Shown here: in pieces, positions 18,763-26,770 of the stretch
How the letters are laid out: the number at the start of each line of letters is the position of its first letter
How positions within the stretch are numbered: position 1 is the first letter of the stretch
Assembly: GCA_021372515.1 (NCBI GenBank)
Contig: JAJFUG010000180.1
Location: 69,862-133,861 of the forward strand
Reading direction: 5' to 3'
DNA length: 64,000 bases
From: a bacterium
GTDB taxonomy: Bacteria; Gemmatimonadota; Glassbacteria; GWA2-58-10
Notes under the pieces: model-generated
What the model was told of the DNA's origin: nothing
The model's input: only the letters and a program-made list of their open reading frames with translations
The model's database searches: none
Made by a program: the position numbers and the translations under genes

Positions 18763-20853
18763 ATGGTTTACAGACTTGAAAGAATGATCGGCGGGCGACC
18801 GCTGTCAATCGAAACCGGCCGCATGGCCAAACAAGCCCACGGCTCGGCCCTGGTGCGCTACGGCGATACGGTCATCCTGGCCGCCGTTGTGGCGAGCAAG
18901 GAACCCAAGCCGGGGGTGGATTTCCTGCCCCTGTTCGTGGATTACCGCGAGCGCGCGTTCGCCGGCGGCAAGATACCGGGCGGATTTTTCAAACGCGAGG
19001 GCCGTCCCAGCGAGCGCGAAATCCTCTGCGCCCGCCAGGTGGACCGTCCTATCCGGCCCCTGTTCCCCAAGGGCTACAACCACGATGTCATAGTGATGCT
19101 CACCGTGCTCAGTTCCGACCAGGAAAACCAGGCGGATGTTCTGGGTCTGGTGGCGGCCAGCACAGCCCTGGCGCTCAGCCACATCCCGGTTACGTCCACC
19201 GTGGCCTCGGTCCGGGTGGGCTACATCGACGGACAGTACGTGCTCAACCCCACGTTCAGCCAGATGGACTCCAGCAGCCTCGACCTGACCGTGGCCGGAA
19301 CCCGCGGCGACATCGTGATGGTCGAGGGCGGCGCCAATGAGCTGCCCGACACCCTGGTGCTGGGCGCGCTCGAATTCGCCCAGAAAGGCATCGCCGAAGT
19401 GGTGTCCCTGATCGACGAGCTGGTCGGACAGGCCGGAGCGCCCAAGCAGCAGTTCGTCCCGCGTGAGATGGACCCCAAGCTGCGCGAGCTGGTGCGCAGC
19501 CGGGTCGAGAACCCGCTGGACGACATCCTGACCATCGCCGAGAAGCAGGCCCGCGAGGAGACCTACAACCAGCTCGTGGCCGACACGGTGGATGACCTGG
19601 CCGAGGAATATCCCGAGATGGAGAAGGAAATCTCCTCGGTGATCGGCGAGATGGAGAAGGAAAAGATGCGCCGCATGGTCCTGGAGCAGCATCGCCGGGT
19701 GGATGGCCGCAGCACCACCGAGATCCGCCAGATTACCTGCGAGATCCAGGTGCTGCCGCGCGTGCACGGCTCGGCGCTGTTCACCCGCGGCCAGACCCAG
19801 GCCCTGGTTTCGGCCACCCTGGGCACGAGCATGGACAGCCAGGTGATCGACTCGATCGAGCAGGCCGAGTTCCGCAAGACTTTCATGCTGCACTACAATT
19901 TCCCCTCGTTCAGCGTGGGCGAGGTGGGCATCCCGCGCGGCCCCGGCCGTCGCGAGATCGGTCACGGCGCGCTGGCCGAGAGGGCCATCCGCCCGATGAT
20001 CAACATCGAGGGCTTCCCCTACACCATCCGCCTGGTCTCGGACATCCTGGAATCCAACGGTTCCAGCTCGATGGCCACGGTCTGCGGCGGGTCGCTGGCC
20101 CTGATGGACGCCGGTGTGCCGCTGAAGCGGCCGGTGGCGGGCATCGCCATGGGCCTGATCTTCGAGAGCGGCCGTCACGCCGTGCTCAGTGACATCCTGG
20201 GCGTCGAGGACCACCTGGGCGACATGGATTTCAAGGTGGCCGGCAGCCGCGAGGGCCTGACAGCTTTCCAGTTGGACAGCAAGATGGGCGGCATCCCGCT
20301 GGCAGTGCTGGGCGAGGCCATGCAGCAGGCCATAACCGGCTACCGCTCGATCCTCGACCTGATGGACAGCGCCATCGACACCCCGCGCGCCGAGATCAGC
20401 CCCTACGCGCCGCGTATCGTGACGATCAAGATCCATCCGGACAAGATCCGTGAGGTCATCGGCCCGGGCGGCAAGATGATCCGCAAGATCACCGAGGAAT
20501 CGGGGGCCAAGATCGAGATCGAGGACGACGGGACAGTGACCATCGCCTCGGCGGATGAGAACGCCTGCAACATCGCCATAGAGCGGATCAACGAGATCGC
20601 GGCCGAGCCCGAAATCGGGCGGGTCTACAACAGCGTGGTCAAGACAGTCACCTCGTTCGGTGCGTTTGTCGAGTTCATGCCCGGCCGCGAGGGACTGGTC
20701 CATATCTCCGAGCTGGAGAAGACCCGGGTCAAGGACATCGAGTCCGTGGTCAAGGTCGGCGACAAGTTCAAGGTCAAGCTGATCGGGATCGACAAGCAGA
20801 ACCGGATCAAGCTGTCCAAGGTGGCGGCGATGGAAGAGGAAGGGGTAAACTGA
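18763..20853 (+). CDS. pnp: Polyribonucleotide nucleotidyltransferase (PNPase)
   Basis: 3'-5' phosphorolytic exoribonuclease in mRNA decay. Two RNase PH-like cores are visible (first with FKREGRPSEREILCARQVDR, second with LPRVHGSALFTRGQTQAL and GVPRGPGRREIGHGALAER-like sequence), then a KH domain (IREVIGPGGKMIRKIT) and a C-terminal S1 domain (VVKTVTSFGAFVEFMPGREG). 696 aa, full length. It follows rpsO as usual and is separated from the M16 peptidase gene by only 4 nt. Confidence 0.96.
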   Translation: MVYRLERMIGGRPLSIETGRMAKQAHGSALVRYGDTVILAAVVASKEPKPGVDFLPLFVDYRERAFAGGKIPGGFFKREGRPSEREILCARQVDRPIRPLFPKGYNHDVIVMLTVLSSDQENQADVLGLVAASTALALSHIPVTSTVASVRVGYIDGQYVLNPTFSQMDSSSLDLTVAGTRGDIVMVEGGANELPDTLVLGALEFAQKGIAEVVSLIDELVGQAGAPKQQFVPREMDPKLRELVRSRVENPLDDILTIAEKQAREETYNQLVADTVDDLAEEYPEMEKEISSVIGEMEKEKMRRMVLEQHRRVDGRSTTEIRQITCEIQVLPRVHGSALFTRGQTQALVSATLGTSMDSQVIDSIEQAEFRKTFMLHYNFPSFSVGEVGIPRGPGRREIGHGALAERAIRPMINIEGFPYTIRLVSDILESNGSSSMATVCGGSLALMDAGVPLKRPVAGIAMGLIFESGRHAVLSDILGVEDHLGDMDFKVAGSREGLTAFQLDSKMGGIPLAVLGEAMQQAITGYRSILDLMDSAIDTPRAEISPYAPRIVTIKIHPDKIREVIGPGGKMIRKITEESGAKIEIEDDGTVTIASADENACNIAIERINEIAAEPEIGRVYNSVVKTVTSFGAFVEFMPGREGLVHISELEKTRVKDIESVVKVGDKFKVKLIGIDKQNRIKLSKVAAMEEEGVN

Positions 20854-20857
20854 GCAC

Positions 20858-22132
20858 GTGAGCATGGAACAGGTAAAGCATCTTACCACCGAAAGCGGGC
20901 TGCGTATCGTGATGGAGCGTATTCCGCACGTGCGCTCCTGCTCGCTGGGGGTGTGGATTAACCGCGGCAGCCGTCACGAGCCGCTGGAGAAGGTGGGTAT
21001 CAGCCACCTGCTGGAGCACATGGTGTTCAAGGGCACCAGCCGGCGGGACGTGAAAGAGATCGCCAACTCCATCGAATCGGTGGGCGGCAGCCTGGATGCG
21101 TTCACCAGCCGCGAGTTCACCTGTTTCCATGCCAAGGTGCTGGATGAATACAGCGATTTCGCCCTGGACGTGCTGGCCGACCTGATCGACTCGCCCTGTC
21201 TGGCCGAGGACCAACTCGCCCGCGAGAAGCAGGTGGTGTACGAGGAAATCCGGAACATGGAGGACACGCCGGATGACCTTATACACCAGCTCTACTCCGA
21301 GACGATCTGGGGCGGTGGCCCGCTGGGCTATCCGCTGCTGGGCACCTACGAGACCGTGGAGGGCATCGGCGGCGAGGACCTGCGCGGCTACCTGACCGGG
21401 CAGTACCAGGCGCGCAACATGGTGATTTCCGTGGCCGGCAACATCGATTTCGCATCGGTCGAGGCCACGATTCACGAGAAGTTCGCTTTCGCGGCGGCGC
21501 GCAACGGCAACGGCGCCTCCGGGCTGAGCACAGAAAGCCAGACAGCCTCCGGCCCGGTGCGCCGACATGTCAGCCGGGCTTGCCAGCAGACCCACCTGTG
21601 CCTGGGCACGCTGGGCATGTCGCATTCCGACCCGCGGCGCTACGCTTTCCTGCTGCTGAGCAGTATTGTGGGCGGCGGTATGAGCTCGCGCCTGTTCCAG
21701 CGGGTGCGGGAGGAGGAAGCCCTGGCCTACGTGGTCTACAGCTTTCAGCAGTTCTACCGCGACATGGGTGTGTTCGGGGTTTACGCCGGGGTGGAGCCCA
21801 GCCGCAGCGAGCACGCGGTGGAGGTAATCCGCCAGGAGTATTCCAGTATCCTCAGCCAGGGAGTGACAGCCGAGGAGCTGGAGGGGGCCAAGAACCAGCT
21901 CAAGGGGCAGCTCGTGCTGGGGCTGGAGAGCACCACCACCCGGATGTTCCGCCTGGCCAATTTCGAGTTGAACGAGGAGCCCTACCAGCCCATAGACGAT
22001 GTGATCGCCAACATCCAGGCGGTGAGCCTGGAGGATGTGGCCGCGGTCGCCGCCCTGGTGCTGGACCCGGACGGGCAGTACGTGGTCTCCCTCGGCCCGG
22101 AAAGTGAAAGCGACAGCGCGGCGGAGGAATGA
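20858..22132 (+). CDS. M16 family zinc peptidase (processing peptidase-like)
   Basis: 424-aa M16 metallopeptidase resembling mitochondrial processing peptidase beta and B. subtilis MlpA/YmxG. The inverted zinc motif HLLEH (H50, E53, H54) is present, with the downstream Glu in EKQVVYEEIRNMEDTPDD as probable third ligand, so it should be catalytic. The C-terminal half carries the second M16 repeat (SSIVGGGMSSRLFQRVREEE). GTG 20858 or ATG 20864 may be the start. Location directly after pnp is the standard context of this family; the natural substrate is unknown. Confidence 0.9.
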   Translation: MSMEQVKHLTTESGLRIVMERIPHVRSCSLGVWINRGSRHEPLEKVGISHLLEHMVFKGTSRRDVKEIANSIESVGGSLDAFTSREFTCFHAKVLDEYSDFALDVLADLIDSPCLAEDQLAREKQVVYEEIRNMEDTPDDLIHQLYSETIWGGGPLGYPLLGTYETVEGIGGEDLRGYLTGQYQARNMVISVAGNIDFASVEATIHEKFAFAAARNGNGASGLSTESQTASGPVRRHVSRACQQTHLCLGTLGMSHSDPRRYAFLLLSSIVGGGMSSRLFQRVREEEALAYVVYSFQQFYRDMGVFGVYAGVEPSRSEHAVEVIRQEYSSILSQGVTAEELEGAKNQLKGQLVLGLESTTTRMFRLANFELNEEPYQPIDDVIANIQAVSLEDVAAVAALVLDPDGQYVVSLGPESESDSAAEE

Positions 22133-22160
22133 TCCGCCCGGAAATATGAGCATCGAACGG

Positions 22161-22193
22161 CCCCGGGGCGCTTTGGAGCGGCCCGGGGTTTTT
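22161..22193 (+). terminator. Intrinsic terminator after the nusA-pnp cluster
   Basis: CCCCGGGGCGCT pairs with AGCGGCCCGGGG (12 bp with one G-G mismatch), followed by TTTTT at 22189-22193. It closes the long translation gene cluster. Confidence 0.85.
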
Positions 22194-22236
22194 CGCTTGA
22201 GCTTGATTATTTCACCCTTTGAGCCCAGATATAAGC

Positions 22237-23139
22237 ATGGCTGACGACAATTACCACCGTCGGAGCGAGGGAGACCGCACCGCCTCCCGGGCCGAGCGCG
22301 ACCACCGTCGCGCCCTGGGCCAGAATTTCCTGAAGAGCGAATCCATCGCCCGTCGGATTGCCGAGAGCCTGGGACCCCTGGAGAGCTCGCACGTGCTGGA
22401 GCTGGGGGCCGGGCCGGGACGGTTGAGCGGACAGATTGTACAGCGCGCCGCGGTGGTCACCCTGCTGGAGCTGGACCCGGCCCTGGTCGCGCGCCTGGAG
22501 GAAAAATACCGCGCCGATGCGCGGGTGTCCGTGGTGCGCGGGGATATCCTGCGCTTCGATTTCGGGCACTGGGCCGGGGGCTGCGCCCCGCTCACGCCGG
22601 TTGTGGCGGGCAACATCCCCTACAACATCACCTCCAACCTGCTGCACTGTCTGCTGGAAGCGCGCAGCCACCTGGGCACGGTGGTGCTGATGCTGCAGGA
22701 GGAGGTGGCGCGCAAGCTGACCTGTACGCCCGGGGGCAAGGCCTGGGCCATGCTGCCGGTGCTGATCAACTGCTACGCCTCATCCGAGTACCTTTTCCGG
22801 GTGGAGGCCGGCAATTTCAGCCCGCAGCCCAAGGTGGACTCGGCGGTGGTGCGGCTCGATTTCGCTTTCGGCCGCGGCGGATGCCCGCAGCGTCCGCAGG
22901 ATGAGCGTCTGTTCCAGGCCCTGGTCAAGCGCCTGTTCCTGGAGCGGCGCAAGCAGGTGCAGAAAGTGCTGCGCTCCGACCCGCTCTACCGCCTGGGTCC
23001 GGAGCAGCTTGAGCGCCTGGCCGCCGCCGTCGGGCAGGACCTTGGCCGAAGGCCGGAGGAGCTGTCGGTGGAGGATTTCATCCGCTTGGCCGACTGCCTG
23101 GCCACGCTGCGGGCCGTGGAACCTGGCCCGGCGGATTGA
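22237..23139 (+). CDS. rsmA: 16S rRNA (adenine1518/1519-N6)-dimethyltransferase
   Basis: KsgA/RsmA dimethylates two adjacent adenines in the 3' hairpin of 16S rRNA late in 30S assembly. The sequence shows ALGQNFLKS (residues 27-35), SAM motif LELGAGPGRLSG (54-65), and the catalytic NIPYNITSNLL motif near residue 128. About 300 aa. ATG 22237 is preferred over an in-frame TTG 18 nt upstream. The N-terminus is unusually charged before the conserved region. Confidence 0.93.
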   Translation: MADDNYHRRSEGDRTASRAERDHRRALGQNFLKSESIARRIAESLGPLESSHVLELGAGPGRLSGQIVQRAAVVTLLELDPALVARLEEKYRADARVSVVRGDILRFDFGHWAGGCAPLTPVVAGNIPYNITSNLLHCLLEARSHLGTVVLMLQEEVARKLTCTPGGKAWAMLPVLINCYASSEYLFRVEAGNFSPQPKVDSAVVRLDFAFGRGGCPQRPQDERLFQALVKRLFLERRKQVQKVLRSDPLYRLGPEQLERLAAAVGQDLGRRPEELSVEDFIRLADCLATLRAVEPGPAD

Positions 23140-23227
23140 TCACTGGTATGGAAATTGCCTATCGAGTGGGCGGACAAGTATCCTCACCCCTGCAATCCAA
23201 AGTCTTTCGCCGGTCGGGGAGGCGCGG

Positions 23228-23569
23228 TTGGACCAGCCGAAAATCAGGAAACTCGAATTCGAGAACTTCGAGCCGCAGTCCCGCGGCGAGGGAGCTCTCG
23301 AGCTCAAACGCCTGAACGACATTTCGTTGCAGCTTCGGGCCGAGCTGGGACGATCCAAGGTGACCCTGCGTGAGATACTGAGCTGGAAGCGTGACACGAT
23401 TGTCACCCTGGAAAAGCTGGCCGGCGAGAACGTGGACATCTACATCCACGGTGTGCGTTTCGCCAGCGGAGAGGTCCTGGTGGTGGAGGACAATTTTGCC
23501 GTCCGCCTGACCGAACTGCTCAGCTACATTGAGCGGGTCAAGCTGGGTTTGAGCCGCGCCGCGGAGTGA
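23228..23569 (+). CDS. Lone FliN/SpoA-domain protein
   Basis: 113-aa protein whose C-terminal ~70 residues match the SpoA (FliN/FliM/SctQ C-terminal) fold: LQLRAELGRSKVTLREILSW, then GTIVTLEKLAGENVDIY-like sequence and VRFASGEVLVVEDNFAVRLT. FliN forms the lower flagellar C-ring and SctQ the type III sorting platform. No other flagellar or secretion gene is in the window. TTG 23228 is chosen because GGGGAGG lies 5 nt upstream and a longer frame would run into rsmA. It is followed closely by a membrane protein gene, possibly co-transcribed. The fold call is firm; its system is not known. Confidence 0.75.
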   Translation: MDQPKIRKLEFENFEPQSRGEGALELKRLNDISLQLRAELGRSKVTLREILSWKRDTIVTLEKLAGENVDIYIHGVRFASGEVLVVEDNFAVRLTELLSYIERVKLGLSRAAE

Positions 23570-23604
23570 ACCTGGACCTTTTCCATTCCGGCAGCGGGGA
23601 CCGT

Positions 23605-24174
23605 ATGACAGAGGATATCCGCAATTTTATTCTCACCCTGCCTTTCGTCGTCATCCTTCTTCTGCTCCTTTTCTGGCTGATCAAGGCCCTGGCCCCCTCG
23701 CGCCGCGATATGGAGCGCCGGGACCGTTTCGACCAGGCCGGCTACGAGACGGTGCGCCAGACCCGGATGAAAGAGTATTCGGTCATGGGCCTCTCGGTCG
23801 CGGTGATTGTTTTCTGCCTGGGGGTGATGGGCTATCTGGCCTGGCAGCTTTTTCACGCCGGGGCCGGCGCCGGGGTCGAGGCTGCGACCCGCTCGATGGA
23901 GACGATGCTGATGTTCATCCCGGCCATCGTTCTGCTGACCTTCGTGGCAGTAGCCTCACGGCGCTACATCCGCCGCCAGGAGGAAACCCTGCACGAGTTC
24001 AACGAGTTCAAGGCCAAGCGCGAGCATGCCCTGAAAGCTTACGATGAGAAACGCCGCGGCCGCGGGCTGGAAAACGAGGACGGCACTCCGGTGACTATCA
24101 AGCAGAAAGTGGACCGCAGCAAGAAAGACCGGCCGGACAACGAATCCGGGCGGCACCGGCGGAGGGGAAAATAG
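23605..24174 (+). CDS. Three-helix membrane protein of unknown function
   Basis: About 189 aa with three predicted membrane spans (NFILTLPFVVILLLLLFWLI near the N-terminus; SVAVIVFCLGVMGYLAW; MLMFIPAIVLLTFVAVA) and a very basic cytoplasmic tail rich in Lys, Arg and Asp (ending RHRRRGK). I do not recognise the family. ATG 23605 has a GCGGGGA motif 4 nt upstream; an alternative GTG at 23566 would overlap the FliN-like stop by 4 nt. Closeness to the SpoA-domain gene suggests a shared transcript. Confidence 0.65.
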   Translation: MTEDIRNFILTLPFVVILLLLLFWLIKALAPSRRDMERRDRFDQAGYETVRQTRMKEYSVMGLSVAVIVFCLGVMGYLAWQLFHAGAGAGVEAATRSMETMLMFIPAIVLLTFVAVASRRYIRRQEETLHEFNEFKAKREHALKAYDEKRRGRGLENEDGTPVTIKQKVDRSKKDRPDNESGRHRRRGK

Positions 24175-24212
24175 GGATAGCCGGTTTGCGGCAGCTGCCG
24201 GTGAATACAGTT

Positions 24213-24241
24213 TTGACAAAAAGCACGCAATGCAATTAAAT
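24213..24241 (+). promoter_or_regulatory. Promoter of the GH92 gene
   Basis: Perfect -35 TTGACA (24213-24218), 17-nt spacer and TTAAAT (24236-24241), about 80 nt before the GH92 start. Confidence 0.6.
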
Positions 24242-24320
24242 TTGCCCAGTCTCGAAACCCCGCAGTTTGGCTTTCCACGGTATGGCCCATTTCCGTTTCT
24301 TACTAACAGGGATATTTCAC

Positions 24321-26531
24321 ATGCGAACAAGCCTGTTCCAGCTCTCATTCACCCTGCTTCTGATTCCCTCGGTCAGTCTGCTATCACAGGGAATGCCGCC
24401 GGTCGGCAATTCGCAATATGTGAATCCTTTTGTCGGTTCGGTTGGCGGAGGGAACACTTTTCCCGGGGTGACTCTGCCTTTCGGCCTGGTGAAACTGGGG
24501 CCGGACTGCGCGGAAAAAGGCTCCAACTCGGGCTATGAACCGGACTCTCCGGTGCGGGGGTTCAGCCACGTGCATGTGAGCGGCACCGGCGGCGGCCCCA
24601 AGTACGGCAACATACTGTTTTTACCTGTCTGCGGAGATTCTTTCCAGGTTGGCGATGGGCTCAGGCCGAGCCGCGAATATGCCGAACCGGGCTATTTCCG
24701 GATGATGCTGGAACGGTGCGGCGACAGCCGGGAGGGAACCGGCCGGCCCGAGCAGGGCATAATCGCGGAACTGACCGCGAGCCACAGTGTCGGGTTCCAC
24801 CAGTATACATTCCCTGAATCGAGCGACCCGCGGATAATCATCGATGTGGCGAGCCTGTTGGGGCCGAACCATTGCTGCGGCGAGAAGCAGGAATTTGTGG
24901 ACGGGGAAATCACGGTCGAGTCGGACAGCACGATCAACGGCTACAGCACGGTCAAAGGGGGCTGGAACCAGGGGCCGGCCTACACGGTCTATTTTTATGC
25001 GCTTTTTCAGCAACCGTTCGATTCCTACCTGGCGCGGGGGAAATACGTAACCGAGGTTAAATACAATAAAACAGCCGCTCAGAGTATCAAGATCAAAGTG
25101 GGTATCTCGTTCCTGAGCACCCGGAAAGCGCGTGAGAATATCGACACGGAAATCCCGCACTGGGATTTCCAGCGGACACGCCTGGAGGCGCTCGGAAAAT
25201 GGGATGCGATCCTGGACCGGGTGCAGATCGACACCGATTTCCCGGAGAGCCGGGTCAATTTTTTCAGTTCCCTGTACCGCTGCTATCTGATGCCGGCGAA
25301 CCGCAGCGGAGAGTACAGCCGGATCAAGGGTGTCTATTATGACGATTATTATGCAATCTGGGACACCTACCGAACGGCCGATCCGCTGCGCCTTCTGCTC
25401 ACTCCCGGAAACCAGCGGGACATCCTCAACTCACTGCTCAATATCTACCGGGCCGAGGGCTACCTGCCAGATGCGCGAAGCGGCAATGCCAACGGCCGGA
25501 CCCAGGGGGGAAGTAACGCCGACATCCTGCTGGCCGAGGCGTTTGTGAAAGGCATACAGGGAATCGACTACGAGACTGCGCTCAAAGCCATGCTGAAAGA
25601 CGCTGAGGCGCCGCCTGAGGACGCACGGAAAGAGGGCCGCGGCGGCCTGGAGGACTATAGCCGGCTCGGCTATGTCTCCTCGGCCAACGAGCGCTCCGGC
25701 ACCCGGACCATGGAATATTCCTACTGCGATTACGCGATCGCGGTCCTGGCGGAGGGGCTGGGCCACAAGGAGGTGGCGGCTGAATACTATAAAAAAGCCG
25801 GCAACTGGCAGAACCTCTGGCGGGATAAGACCGTGGATGGGATAACGGGATTCATCTGGCCCCGGGACCGCAGCGGCGCCTGGGTGCCGGATTCCTCCTT
25901 TTTGACCGAGAGCGGCACCTGGCCCGATTACTTCTACGAGGGCACCACCTGGGAATACAGTCTTTTCGCGCCGCACGACATGCGCCGCCTGATCGCGAAG
26001 TGCGGCGGCCGGGACAAGACCCTGAAACGCCTGGACCACCTGTTCGACCGGAACTACTACAACGTGGCCAACGAGCCCTCTTTCCTGTTCCCGTTGCTTT
26101 ATCACTGGATCGGCCGGCCGGATAAATCCTCCGAGCGGGTCCAGCGCATTCTTAGGAAATACTATCAGCCGACCCGGGACGGTCTGCCGGGTAACGATGA
26201 TTCCGGGGCCATGGCGGCCTGGTACGTGTTCAACTGCCTGGGGCTTTACCCGGTGGCCGGCACCGACTTCTACCTGATCGTAAGTCCCTCTGTCAAGCGC
26301 ACGGCTGTCAGTCTCGAGAACGGCAACCGGTTCGAAATCACGGCCGCGGGTCTGACCGAGGACAATATCTACATCCAGTCGGCCCGGCTGAACGGCGCCG
26401 CTTTGGACCGGACCTGGCTTACCCACGCCGAGATTGTCAAAGGCGGGAGCCTGTGGCTGGAGATGGGGAACAAGCCCTCAGCCTGGGGACAGAACGCTGT
26501 CCCGCCCTCGCCGCTGGAGCAGACGAGATAA
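24321..26531 (+). CDS. Exported GH92 family alpha-mannosidase
   Basis: Glycoside hydrolase family 92: calcium-dependent exo-alpha-mannosidases trimming mannan or N-glycans. A signal peptide (MRTSLFQLSFTLLLIPSVSL) is followed by the GH92 N-terminal beta domain (YVNPFVGSVGGGNTFPGVTL) and the alpha/alpha barrel, with the catalytic-region motif GNDDSGAMAAWYVFNCLGLY near residues 625-645. About 736 aa, full length. ATG 24321 is chosen because the signal peptide starts there; an in-frame TTG 54 nt earlier would place charged sequence in front. With the GH20-like gene downstream it suggests use of host or algal/fungal glycans. Linkage specificity cannot be read from sequence alone. Confidence 0.9.
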   Translation: MRTSLFQLSFTLLLIPSVSLLSQGMPPVGNSQYVNPFVGSVGGGNTFPGVTLPFGLVKLGPDCAEKGSNSGYEPDSPVRGFSHVHVSGTGGGPKYGNILFLPVCGDSFQVGDGLRPSREYAEPGYFRMMLERCGDSREGTGRPEQGIIAELTASHSVGFHQYTFPESSDPRIIIDVASLLGPNHCCGEKQEFVDGEITVESDSTINGYSTVKGGWNQGPAYTVYFYALFQQPFDSYLARGKYVTEVKYNKTAAQSIKIKVGISFLSTRKARENIDTEIPHWDFQRTRLEALGKWDAILDRVQIDTDFPESRVNFFSSLYRCYLMPANRSGEYSRIKGVYYDDYYAIWDTYRTADPLRLLLTPGNQRDILNSLLNIYRAEGYLPDARSGNANGRTQGGSNADILLAEAFVKGIQGIDYETALKAMLKDAEAPPEDARKEGRGGLEDYSRLGYVSSANERSGTRTMEYSYCDYAIAVLAEGLGHKEVAAEYYKKAGNWQNLWRDKTVDGITGFIWPRDRSGAWVPDSSFLTESGTWPDYFYEGTTWEYSLFAPHDMRRLIAKCGGRDKTLKRLDHLFDRNYYNVANEPSFLFPLLYHWIGRPDKSSERVQRILRKYYQPTRDGLPGNDDSGAMAAWYVFNCLGLYPVAGTDFYLIVSPSVKRTAVSLENGNRFEITAAGLTEDNIYIQSARLNGAALDRTWLTHAEIVKGGSLWLEMGNKPSAWGQNAVPPSPLEQTR

Positions 26532-26578
26532 GATTGTTGTGCCTAAGGCATTGTTAATTAAAAGTATAGGGTTGGATT

Positions 26579-26627
26579 AATGGCTGTTCTGTCTCCAGGC
26601 TGCAACATGTGGAGCAGGACAGCCATT
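26579..26627 (+). other. Long hairpin between GH92 and GH20 genes
   Basis: AATGGCTGTTCTG (26579-26591) pairs with CAGGACAGCCATT (26615-26627) over 13 bp with one wobble; after a one-base bulge CTCC and GGAG extend the stem. No T-run follows, so it is not a standard intrinsic terminator; it may stabilise the GH92 mRNA 3' end or be a repeat element. Confidence 0.55.
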
Positions 26628-26663
26628 GTCTTGGGAGCAGGTCTGCCACCGGCTGTATACTTT

Positions 26664-26692
26664 TTTCCATGCCACTTGGCTGTTATTATACT
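26664..26692 (+). promoter_or_regulatory. Candidate promoter of the GH20 gene
   Basis: TTTCCA (26664-26669), 17-nt spacer, TATACT (26687-26692), about 80 nt before the likely GTG start. Suggests separate transcription from GH92. Confidence 0.45.
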
Positions 26693-26770
26693 AATCGCGA
26701 AATCTGAAAACACAGTCCACCTTGTCGAACTGAATTGAATTCTCAAAATCGTCACCCATGCGAGGTATCC

